Shown here one piece after another: positions 8,196 through 18,776 of a stretch of DNA of 64,000 bases. The stretch is from Halomonas smyrnensis AAD6 (lineage in GTDB: Bacteria; Pseudomonadota; Gammaproteobacteria; Pseudomonadales; Halomonadaceae). Position 1 is the stretch's first letter. Each line of letters begins with the position of its first letter. The stretch spans positions 1-64,000 of the forward strand of contig NZ_AJKS02000014.1 in assembly GCF_000265245.1 (NCBI RefSeq), given 5' to 3'. The position numbers and the translations under genes were made by a program. Under the pieces are notes generated by a model. It ran no database searches, had not been told where the DNA came from, and saw only the letters and a program-made list of their open reading frames with translations.

Positions 8196-9501
8196 CCCGC
8201 ATGGCCCGCGCCAGCATGTCGCTCACCGGCTTGGCCAGGTAGCTGGCGAAGGTGCGACTTGCGGTCTGCAGCCGCACCTCGGCGGGCATGCCCGCCTGCA
8301 GTCGCATCGATTCCGGCATCGACTGACGCTCCGCCTCGCTGACCCGGATCCGCACCTCGTAGTAGCGCTGACCACTGCGCTCGTCGGTGAAGCTGTCGGC
8401 GGACACCCGCTGGACGGTGCCGTCGAGGAGCCTCGAGCGGCGACGGTTGAAGGCGCTGAAGCGGATCTCCGCCGACTGGCCGGGATAGACGCTGTCGATG
8501 TCGCGGTCGTCGACCCGGGCCTCGACCACGAAGTCTCCGCCGCCCGGGACGATCTCCAGCAGCGTGGTGCCGGGCTCGATCACCGCGCCGCGGGTATGCA
8601 CGGCCAGGCCGACCACCGTGCCCGCGGCCGGCGCCTCGACCGTGGTGCGGCGCCGCTGGTCGCGCAGCGCGGTCATGCGCTCCTCGGCATCGGCGATCTG
8701 GCGCCGGGTCTCGCGCAGGCGCTCGCCCACCTCCTGGCGGAATTCCTCGACGCGCACCCGCTTCTTCAGGTCGTTCTCGCTGATCTGCGATCTCAGCCGC
8801 GCGATCTCGGTGCGATGCTGCTCGATCTCGCCCTGATACTGCAGCACCTCGCGCTCCAGCTCCCTCAGCCGTCGGTTGTCGCCCAGCCCGTCCTTGAACA
8901 GCGAACGATAGGCCTCGGCATCCTCGCGCAGCGAGGCGAGCTGGTCGCGGCTGACCCGGATCATCGCCTCGCGCCCCTCGATGCGCTGGCGCAGCTGCTC
9001 GCTCTGCTCCTCCAGCGACGCCAGCGCCCCCTCGAGGGCCTCGCGGCGCGAGAGGAAGAGCCCGCGCTGGACCGCCTTGAGCTGTGCGATGCGCGGCGAC
9101 TCGGCGTCGTCGAGCTCATCGGGGAACGTCAGGCGCTCGTCGCCGGCCTGCTCGGCCATCAGCCGGGTCTCGGCGGCGCGATTGATCAGGAACTGCGAGC
9201 GTGCAATCTGCAGCCTCGACTCGACCTGGGTCGGGTCGAGCACCAGCAGCGTCTGTCCTTCCTCGACGCGATCGCCCTCCTCGACCGCGATGCGTCGCAC
9301 GATGCCGCCTTCCAGGTGCTGCACCGTCTTCTTCAACGAGGCCACCTCGACCCGGCCGGAGGCGATGACCGACACGGCCAGCTCGGCCGAGACCGCCCAG
9401 CCGCCGAAGCCGAGCACGCAAACCAGCACCAGCGCCAGCCCCGCGAGGCGATGCCGCCGGTCGTCGACCGGTGGCCGGGGATCATCATGTGTCGGCTGCA
9501 T
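8188..9501 (-). CDS. type I secretion periplasmic adaptor (HlyD/PrtE family)
   Basis: A 437-residue membrane-fusion protein. A short cytoplasmic tail is followed by one TM helix (about residues 19-40, LAGLALVLVCVLGFGGWAVS), then the first half of a lipoyl-like domain (KKTVQHLEGGIVRRIAVEEGD), a long Glu/Arg-rich coiled-coil hairpin (about 120-275), and the second lipoyl half and beta-barrel (TVEAPAAGTVVGLAVHT). The HLEGGIV segment is typical of the PrtE/AprE branch. It links the inner-membrane ABC exporter to a TolC-type channel. Its start overlaps the end of the ABC gene by 17 bases, so they are co-transcribed. The likely cargo is the RTX protein encoded divergently at 11530. A TolC-like gene exists in this window at 40.4-41.9 kb but not in this operon. 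Confidence 0.9.
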   Translation of the reverse strand: MQPTHDDPRPPVDDRRHRLAGLALVLVCVLGFGGWAVSAELAVSVIASGRVEVASLKKTVQHLEGGIVRRIAVEEGDRVEEGQTLLVLDPTQVESRLQIARSQFLINRAAETRLMAEQAGDERLTFPDELDDAESPRIAQLKAVQRGLFLSRREALEGALASLEEQSEQLRQRIEGREAMIRVSRDQLASLREDAEAYRSLFKDGLGDNRRLRELEREVLQYQGEIEQHRTEIARLRSQISENDLKKRVRVEEFRQEVGERLRETRRQIADAEERMTALRDQRRRTTVEAPAAGTVVGLAVHTRGAVIEPGTTLLEIVPGGGDFVVEARVDDRDIDSVYPGQSAEIRFSAFNRRRSRLLDGTVQRVSADSFTDERSGQRYYEVRIRVSEAERQSMPESMRLQAGMPAEVRLQTASRTFASYLAKPVSDMLARAMRAD

Positions 9502-11266
9502 GGGCGTCTCCCTGGGTGGTGGCTTCGCGTCGTTCCTGTCGCCGGGCCGCCATCCGCTCCAGCACCCGGTCCCGGGGGCCGAACAGCGACACCCGCCCGT
9601 CGTCCAGCACCAGCAAGCGGTCGACCCGCTTCAGCACGCCGCTGCGATGACTGATCACCAGCAGGGTCACGCCATCCTGCCGCAGGGCCTCCATGGCCTC
9701 GGCCAGGGCCTGTTCGCCGCGGTGGTCCAGGTTGGCATTCGGCTCGTCGAGCACCACCAGCACCGGATCGCCATGCAGCGCCCGCGCCAGGCCGATGCGC
9801 TGGCGCTGGCCGGCCGAGAGCAGGCCGCCGCCCGGCGCCAGCCAGGTGTCGTAGCCGTCTTGCAGCCGCAGGATCATGTCGTGGACCCCGGCGCGGCGCG
9901 CCGCCGCGATCACCCGTTCGCCATCGACCTCGGCGAAGCGGGCGATGTTCTCCGCGATGGTGCCGGCAAACAGCTCGACGTCCTGGGGCAGGTAGCCGAG
10001 GTGGGGGCCCAGGACGCCGCGGTCCCAGCGCGCGATATCGGCGCCATCCAGCCGCACGCAGCCTTCCTGGGCCGGCCATACGCCGAGCGCCAGGCGCGCC
10101 AGGGTCGACTTGCCGGCGGCGCTGGGGCCGATGATGCCGACCTGCTGCCCCGGGGCGATATCGAGATCGATGCCGGCCAGGATGGGCCGTCGTCCGCCCG
10201 GCGGCCCGGCGGTCACGCCCTCCAGCGTCAGCCGCCCCCGGGGGGCCGGCAGCGACATGGGAGGCGCGGGCGGCGGCGCCTCGCGGAAGATCGCCCGGAG
10301 CCGACGGTAGGCGGCCCGAGCCGCCACGATGCTGCGCCAGCCGCCGACCAGCTGATCGACCGGCGACAGCACGCGGCCCAGCAGGATGGAGCCGGCGATC
10401 ATCATGCCGGCGGTGATGCGCTCCTCGAGCACCAGCCAGGCGCCGAGCCCCAGGATCATCGACTGCAGCAGCAGCCGCAGCGCCCGGGTGAGGCTCGACA
10501 GCATGGCCGCCCGGTCGCTCGCCTTCGACTGCTGCCACAGCCCGCGGCGATGGTGCGACAGCCAGCGCCCGGCGATGCTCGACAGCATGCCCATCGCCTC
10601 GAGCGCCTCGGCGTTGCGCAGGTTTTCCGCCGCCCGCTGGCGGGAGGCCGCCATCTCCTGCCCGGCGCCCTCCAGCCAGCCGCGGGTGGCCTTTTCGCTG
10701 ATGACCACCAGCGCCAGCAGCAGCAGGCCGGCCACGGCGGCGAAGACGCCGAACCAGGGATCAAACAGGAACAGCAGTGCCAGATAGACCGGCACCCAGA
10801 GCACATCGAAGAAGGCCAGCAGCGCGCCTCCCGCCAGCGCCTGGCGCAGGCTTTCGAGATCGTCCAGCGGCCCGGCCCCCTGCCCGCCCGCCTGGCGCAG
10901 TCCGCGGCGGAACATCGCCGCGTGCAGGGGGCCGACGAGGCACTCGTCGAGGCGGTTGGCGAGGCGCACCAGCACGCCCGCTCGCACCCACTCCAGCCCG
11001 CCGATCACCACGAACAGGAACACCGCCAGCAGCGTCAGCATCAGCAGGGTCGCCTCGCTGCCCGAGGTGATCACCCGGTCGTACACCTGCAGCATGTACA
11101 GCGCGGGCGTCAGCAACAGCAGGTTGAGACACAGGCTGAAACCCGCCACCCACAGCAACGAGCCGCGGCACGCCTGGCGCGCGCTGTCCAGCGGCGCCTC
11201 GCCATCCCGCCGGACCCGGTCGCCGACGGCCGCTCGCCCGCGGCCTTTCCCTCGCCCGATCAACAC
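9485..11266 (-). CDS. type I secretion ABC exporter (PrtD family)
   Basis: A 593-residue fused TM/ATPase half-transporter. The exporter TM domain has about six helices between residues 35 and 300 (SLLWVAGFSLCLNLLLLTPA, with ALYMLQVYDRV typical of the PrtD branch). The ATPase domain has Walker A GPSAAGKST, signature LSAGQRQRIGLARAL, Walker B VLVVLDEPNANLD and switch His in ISHRS. There is no N-terminal C39-like domain, which fits RTX protein export. The GTG start at 11266 is the only start that keeps the full first TM helix and its basic leader; GGAG lies about 11 bases upstream. It is first in a two-gene operon with the HlyD-type adaptor and is divergent from the RTX exoprotein across a 263-bp AT-rich region. 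Confidence 0.92.
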   Translation of the reverse strand: MLIGRGKGRGRAAVGDRVRRDGEAPLDSARQACRGSLLWVAGFSLCLNLLLLTPALYMLQVYDRVITSGSEATLLMLTLLAVFLFVVIGGLEWVRAGVLVRLANRLDECLVGPLHAAMFRRGLRQAGGQGAGPLDDLESLRQALAGGALLAFFDVLWVPVYLALLFLFDPWFGVFAAVAGLLLLALVVISEKATRGWLEGAGQEMAASRQRAAENLRNAEALEAMGMLSSIAGRWLSHHRRGLWQQSKASDRAAMLSSLTRALRLLLQSMILGLGAWLVLEERITAGMMIAGSILLGRVLSPVDQLVGGWRSIVAARAAYRRLRAIFREAPPPAPPMSLPAPRGRLTLEGVTAGPPGGRRPILAGIDLDIAPGQQVGIIGPSAAGKSTLARLALGVWPAQEGCVRLDGADIARWDRGVLGPHLGYLPQDVELFAGTIAENIARFAEVDGERVIAAARRAGVHDMILRLQDGYDTWLAPGGGLLSAGQRQRIGLARALHGDPVLVVLDEPNANLDHRGEQALAEAMEALRQDGVTLLVISHRSGVLKRVDRLLVLDDGRVSLFGPRDRVLERMAARRQERREATTQGDAHAADT

Positions 11267-11529
11267 CTCAGTGGCTCTCCCATACCATGCTACGCCCTCG
11301 TCTTACGGTCGAAATATTGACGCTATTTTTGGCTTATACAACACTAAAAATGGCGCACCCATGGCGCCAATGGATGGGAAAATACCCGTCTTAAAACCCT
11401 CTCTTCAACCCCCAGGAAATGTCTCAAAATGACGACAGAAAGATTCGAAAATTGCGGTATAAATCTATCGACAAACCAACCTATCAACATCCTCAATCGT
11501 CGCCACCTTATGACAACTGGAGTCAATAA
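11267..11529. other. AT-rich divergent promoter region of the type I secretion island
   Basis: These 263 bases are clearly richer in A+T than the surrounding sequence and separate the exporter operon from its presumed cargo gene. TTGACG (11317-11322) and TATACA (11335-11340) are present but only 12 bases apart, so they are not a standard pair. TATAAA (11458-11463) could be a -10 for the exoprotein without a good -35. Two short dyads occur at about 11352-11368 (GGCGC...GCGCC) and 11374-11391 (GATGGG...CCCGTC). No gene is seen. The region probably carries both promoters. Confidence 0.55.
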
Positions 11530-13398
11530 ATGAGTTCGACCATCGAGGTGGACACATCAACCTCCGCAGAGGAACTGGAGAGCCTGATACGGGAGGCCGA
11601 CTCGGGCACGACCCTTCGGCTTGCCGCCGGCGATTTTCGCTTCGACGATTCGATCACCATCGAACGCTCCGACATCTCCCTGGTTGGCGCGGGCTCCGAC
11701 GAGACGCGCCTGACCTTCACCGATGAGGCACTGTCGCGGGACAACGACCAGGCGATTCACCTGGACGGCAGCGAAAACACCGATATCGGCACCCTGTCGG
11801 CGGATGCCGACAGCGGTGATAGACGACTGACGCTGGAAGATCATTCCGACCTTTCCGTCGGCGATACGCTCCGCCTTTGGCAGGACAACGATGACGATTT
11901 CTTCGAAGACATCGGCGACAGTTCCTGGCGCAAGGTCGAGTACGCCGAACTGCGTACCAGCATGGCCAAGGTCACCGATATCGACGGCGACCAGATCACG
12001 CTTGATCGCGGCGTACGCTTCGATTTCGCGGCCGAAGAGACGCAGGTCGAGCGCCTGGAGAGCGTCGATGACGTCACCCTGGAAGGCTTCAGCCTGAACT
12101 TCGAACTGGGCGAGGCCGACCCGTCGCGCTTCGAGAACGTCCGCGATGACCTGAGCGACTATCATGCCGTGCATCTCGAGGGCACGGTGAACGCCCGGCT
12201 CGACGACCTTCAGGTCATCGAGGGCCCCTCCACCGCCTTTCGTCTCTCCCGCGCCCTGGACACCCGCGGCGAGGAGCTGGAGGCTCATGGCGCCCTCAAC
12301 AAGGGCGGCAACGGCAACGGTTACGCCTTCGAGCTTCACGAGAGCTACGACGGCACCTTCTCCGGGCTCGAGGACAGCGGCATGCGCCACGGCCTGGTGT
12401 TCGCCTCCTGGCGCTCCTCGGCCGGCAACGAGGTCGAGATCGCCTCCACCGACCGCGACGTCAACTTCCACGGCGGCCGGGATCACGACAACAGCGTGCA
12501 CGTGCTGCAGTCGATCCGCGACCCGGAGGCGGACGATCTGTCGCCGGCGCTGTACGTCAACGAGGACGGCGAGAGCTTCGGCGCCCCCACCGACCCCGAC
12601 GCCAACGAGGTCGTCTTCGACTACCTGATCGGTACCCGGCGCGCGGACGAGGTGCAGGGCTCGGACGACGGCGTCTACCTGAACGGCGGCCTGGGCCATG
12701 ACCACCTACAGGGTGGCAGCGGCAACGACCTGCTCCAGGGCGGACCGGGCGACGACTGGTACGACGGCGACGATCGGCTGGACGGCGGCGAGGGCGTCGA
12801 CACCGCGCGCTACACCGGCAGCATCGACGAGCACGAGCTCACGATGTCCGACGACGGCGTGATCATCACCGGCAAGGGCAGCGAGGATACCCTCACCGAC
12901 GTGGAATTCGCGGTCTTCGGCGATGGCACCACCCTGCACACGGCGTCGGGCAACCTGTTCCGCGGCGAGTCCATCGACGCGCCCGAGCCCGACCAGATCC
13001 TCGACGGCGACGGCGTCAAGCCCGCCATCCTGGAGGACGACGCGGAGCTGCTGGTGACCGGCAACGTCACCAGCCAGTGGTCCTCGGGCTACGTGGCGGA
13101 GGTCTTCGTCGAGAACGTCTCCGATGACGACATCGTCGATCCCGAGCTCGGCTTCGATCTGCCCGCCGATCTCGACACCCTGTGGAACGGCAACGTCAGC
13201 GAAGGCGATGGCGCCACGCGGGCGCAGGACAACAACGCCAACACCCTGGCCCCGGGCGAGAGCTGGCGCTTCAGCTTCAAGGCCTACGGCGACGACGAGC
13301 TGCCGGCCGAGATGAGCGCCGAGACCGGCTCGGGCCAGGCCCTCGAGGTTCAGGTGCTCGGCCTGGGCAACACCAGCGTGGAGGAGCTGGCCGGCTAG
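11530..13398 (+). CDS. secreted beta-helix/RTX protein with CBM2-like C-terminus
   Basis: A 622-residue acidic protein without an N-terminal signal peptide, as expected for type I secretion. Residues about 20-370 look like a right-handed parallel beta-helix (GTTLRLAAGDFRFDDSITI, ISLVGAG, VDDVTLEGFSLNFELG, LEGTVNARLDDLQVIEG), the fold of pectate-lyase-like enzymes and tailspikes. Residues about 386-425 hold RTX calcium-binding nonapeptides (GGLGHDHLQ, GGSGNDLLQ, GGPGDDWYD, GGEGVDTAR). Residues about 505-615 resemble a family-2 carbohydrate-binding module (VTSQWSSGYVAEVFVENVS, NTLAPGESWRFSFKA). A polysaccharide-active enzyme or matrix protein is inferred; no catalytic motif was recognised. The ATG at 11530 has GGAG 8 bases upstream. 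The divergent ABC/HlyD genes are its probable exporter. Confidence 0.8.
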   Translation: MSSTIEVDTSTSAEELESLIREADSGTTLRLAAGDFRFDDSITIERSDISLVGAGSDETRLTFTDEALSRDNDQAIHLDGSENTDIGTLSADADSGDRRLTLEDHSDLSVGDTLRLWQDNDDDFFEDIGDSSWRKVEYAELRTSMAKVTDIDGDQITLDRGVRFDFAAEETQVERLESVDDVTLEGFSLNFELGEADPSRFENVRDDLSDYHAVHLEGTVNARLDDLQVIEGPSTAFRLSRALDTRGEELEAHGALNKGGNGNGYAFELHESYDGTFSGLEDSGMRHGLVFASWRSSAGNEVEIASTDRDVNFHGGRDHDNSVHVLQSIRDPEADDLSPALYVNEDGESFGAPTDPDANEVVFDYLIGTRRADEVQGSDDGVYLNGGLGHDHLQGGSGNDLLQGGPGDDWYDGDDRLDGGEGVDTARYTGSIDEHELTMSDDGVIITGKGSEDTLTDVEFAVFGDGTTLHTASGNLFRGESIDAPEPDQILDGDGVKPAILEDDAELLVTGNVTSQWSSGYVAEVFVENVSDDDIVDPELGFDLPADLDTLWNGNVSEGDGATRAQDNNANTLAPGESWRFSFKAYGDDELPAEMSAETGSGQALEVQVLGLGNTSVEELAG

Positions 13399-13463
13399 GC
13401 GCCGCCCTCGCCGCCCCGGCCCGGTGACGACACTCGCTGACGACCCCGGCAGGCGGGCACGAA

Positions 13464-13489
13464 AAAGGGCACCCCGAGGGGTGCCCTTT
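13464..13489. terminator. bidirectional terminator between the RTX gene and sucD
   Basis: Stem AAAGGGCACCCC (13464-13475) with GGGGTGCCCTTT (13478-13489). The A run before it and T run after it make it work on both strands, ending the RTX transcript on the plus strand and the suc operon on the minus strand. Confidence 0.85.
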
Positions 13490-13515
13490 GCGCATCGCGT
13501 CCCGAAGGCAGCGGC

Positions 13516-14387
13516 TTACCAGCCGGTGGCTTCCTTCAGGGCGTCGCCGATCTCGGCCAGGGAGCGAACGGTCTTGACGCCCGCCGCCTCGAGGGCGCCG
13601 AACTTCTCGTCCGCGGTGCCCTTGCCGCCGGCGATGATCGCACCGGCATGGCCCATGCGCTTGCCCGGAGGGGCGGTGACGCCGGCGATGTAGGAGACGA
13701 CCGGCTTGGAGACGTTCTCCTTGATGTAGGCAGCCGCCTCTTCCTCGGCGGTGCCGCCGATCTCGCCGATCATCACGATGGCTTCGGTGGCCGGATCCTT
13801 CTCGAACTTCTCGAGGATGTCAATGAAGGTGGAGCCCGGGATCGGGTCGCCGCCGATGCCCACGCAGGTGGACTGGCCGAAGCCGTGGTCGGTGGTCTGC
13901 TTGACCGCCTCGTAGGTCAGGGTGCCGGAGCGCGACACGATACCGACCTTGCCCGGCTGGTGGATGTGGCCCGGCATGATGCCGATCTTGGACTCGCCCG
14001 GGGTGATCACGCCGGGGCAGTTCGGGCCGATCAGGCGCACGCCCAGCTCGTCACACTTGACCTTGACGTCGAGCATGTCGAGGGTCGGGATGCCCTCGGT
14101 GATGCACACGATCAGCTTGATGCCGGCGTTGGCGGCCTCGAGGATGGAGTCCTTGCAGAAGGCGGCCGGCACGTAGATCACGCTGGCCTCGGCGCCGGTC
14201 TGCTCGACGGCTTCCGCCACGGTGTTGAACACCGGCAGGCCCAGGTGCTCCTGGCCGCCCTTGCCCGGGGTCACGCCGCCGACCATCTGGGTGCCGTAGG
14301 CGATCGCCTGCTCGGAGTGGAAGGTCCCCTGGCCGCCGGTGAAGCCCTGGCAGATGACCTTGGTGTTCTTGTCGATCAGGATGCTCA

Positions 14388-14388
<1 letters not shown>
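13516..14388 (-). CDS. sucD: succinyl-CoA synthetase alpha subunit
   Basis: A 290-residue subunit of the TCA enzyme that makes succinate and a nucleoside triphosphate from succinyl-CoA. The N-terminus [25 protein letters not shown]-like start (CoA-binding Rossmann domain) and the active-site phosphohistidine region [19 protein letters not shown] are both clear; the length equals the E. coli protein (289). The start codon overlaps the sucC stop by one base (TAATG), a classical translational coupling that keeps the subunits equimolar. It is the last gene of the minus-strand sdh-suc block and is followed by a strong bidirectional terminator. Confidence 0.97.
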
Positions 14389-15554
<1,166 letters not shown>

Positions 15555-15693
15555 CGATTCATGCCATTGGTTGCATGTGACTCGAACGGTAGTCGCCCGG
15601 GCGCCGACTCGGCGCAGCGCGGCGGCTACCACCGCTCCCCTCCGGTACGACGCCGGAAGGGACGCGCCGCCCGAAGGCGGCGCTCTTGTTGTC

Positions 15694-17166
<1,473 letters not shown>

Positions 17167-17180
17167 TTAACCCGCGCGGA

Positions 17181-18734
17181 TCAGATATCCAGCAGCAGAC
17201 GGGCCGGATCCTCGAGCAGTGCCTTGATGGTCACCAGGAACTGCACCGCGTCCTTGCCATCGATCATGCGGTGATCGTATGACAGCGCCAGGTACATCAT
17301 CGGACGGATCTCGACCTTGCCGTTCACCGCCATCGGACGTTCCTGGATCTTGTGCATGCCCAGGATCGCGGTCTGCGGCGGGTTGAGGATCGGCGTGGAC
17401 ATCAGCGAGCCGAAGATGCCGCCGTTGGTGATGGTGAAGGTGCCGCCCTGCATCTCGTCGATGCCGAGCTTGCCATCACGGGCACGCTTGCCGAAGTCGA
17501 CGATGCCCTTCTCGACGTCGGCGATCTTCATGCTGTCGGTATCGCGCAGCACCGGCACCACCAGGCCACGGTCGGTGGACACGGCCACGCCGATGTCCTG
17601 ATAGCCGTGGTAGACGATGTCGTCGCCGTCGATGGAGGCGTTGACGTCCGGGAAGCGCTTGAGCGCCTCGGAGGCCGCCTTGACGAAGAAGCCCATGAAG
17701 CCGAGCTTGGTGTCGTGGGCCTTGAGGAAGGTGTCCTTGTACTGCGCGCGCAGGTCCATGACTGCGCCCATGTCCACCTCGTTGTAGGTGGTCAGCATGG
17801 CGGCGGTCTGCTGGGCCTCGACCAGACGCTTGGCGATGGTCTTGCGCAGGCGGGTCATCGGCACGCGCTTCTCGGGACGCTCGCCCTCGACGGCCGGGGC
17901 CGGCGCCGCGGCGGCCTTGGCGCCTGACGGCTGGGCGGACTTGGCGGCCTTCTTGGCGCTGCCGTCCTTGATCGCCTTCTGCACGTCTTCCTTGAGCACG
18001 CGACCGCCCTTGCCGGTGCCTTCGAGCTTGCCGACGTCGAGGTCGTGCTCGGCGACCAGCTTGCGTGCGGCCGGGGCGAGGATCTTGTCGCCGACCTTCT
18101 CGTCGCTGGCGCCGTCATCGGCGGACGCGGCGGCCTTGCCCTCGCTGGAAGCCGGCGTGGCATCGCCGCCGGCGCCGGCGGTGAAGATCGCCAGCACCTC
18201 TTCGGAGGCCACCTGGCTGCCTTCCTCGGCCTTGATCTCGGACAGCGCGCCGTCGGCCGGCGCGACCACCTCGAGCACGACCTTGTCGGTCTCGATCTCG
18301 GCCAGCACCTCGTCGCGCTTGACGGCTTCGCCGACCTGCTTGTTCCAGCTGGCCACGGTGCCTTCCTGGACGGACTCGGGGAAGGTCGGGGCCTTCACCT
18401 CGTGCGCCTCGCCGCCGGCGGCCGGAGCGGCCTCCGGCTCGGCATCGCTCTTCTCTTCGCTGGCGGCCTCGGCCTTGTCGCCGCCGCCGCTGGCCGCGCC
18501 TTCGCCGATGCGGCCGAGCACCTGCTCGGACTGCACGGTGTCGCCCTCTTCCGCCAGCACCTCGGCCAGGGTACCGGCCTCGGGTGCCACGACCTCGAGC
18601 ACCACCTTGTCGGTCTCGATCTCGACGATCAGCTCGTCACGCTCGACGCTGTCACCCGGCTTCTTGTGCCAGGCGGCCACGCTGCCCTCGGCAACGGATT
18701 CCGGAAAGGTGGGTGCCTTGATCTCGGTAGCCAT
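17181..18734 (-). CDS. sucB: dihydrolipoyllysine succinyltransferase (E2o) with two lipoyl domains
   Basis: A 517-residue E2 core of 2-oxoglutarate dehydrogenase, about 110 residues longer than E. coli SucB (405). Two lipoyl domains are visible, residues 1-78 and 110-186. Each has the lipoylation motif [14 protein letters not shown], with the target Lys at 43 and 151. Ala/Glu/Pro-rich linkers follow each. The peripheral-subunit-binding domain ([20 protein letters not shown], then [12 protein letters not shown]) is near 220-255, and the catalytic domain ends with [15 protein letters not shown] (active His and Asp). The second domain is a clear duplicate ([12 protein letters not shown] in both). 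The gene sits between sucA and lpd in the normal order. Confidence 0.96.
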   Translation of the reverse strand: MATEIKAPTFPESVAEGSVAAWHKKPGDSVERDELIVEIETDKVVLEVVAPEAGTLAEVLAEEGDTVQSEQVLGRIGEGAASGGGDKAEAASEEKSDAEPEAAPAAGGEAHEVKAPTFPESVQEGTVASWNKQVGEAVKRDEVLAEIETDKVVLEVVAPADGALSEIKAEEGSQVASEEVLAIFTAGAGGDATPASSEGKAAASADDGASDEKVGDKILAPAARKLVAEHDLDVGKLEGTGKGGRVLKEDVQKAIKDGSAKKAAKSAQPSGAKAAAAPAPAVEGERPEKRVPMTRLRKTIAKRLVEAQQTAAMLTTYNEVDMGAVMDLRAQYKDTFLKAHDTKLGFMGFFVKAASEALKRFPDVNASIDGDDIVYHGYQDIGVAVSTDRGLVVPVLRDTDSMKIADVEKGIVDFGKRARDGKLGIDEMQGGTFTITNGGIFGSLMSTPILNPPQTAILGMHKIQERPMAVNGKVEIRPMMYLALSYDHRMIDGKDAVQFLVTIKALLEDPARLLLDI

Positions 18735-18776
18735 GTCGTTTCCCTTGTGTGTTCTCTCTCGTCCCGGTGGGCTGCC

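Noticed and set aside
15664-15683. Terminator between lpd and sucC
   Set aside because: The 8-bp GC stem has no T run, and sucCD would need another promoter; more likely an mRNA structure.
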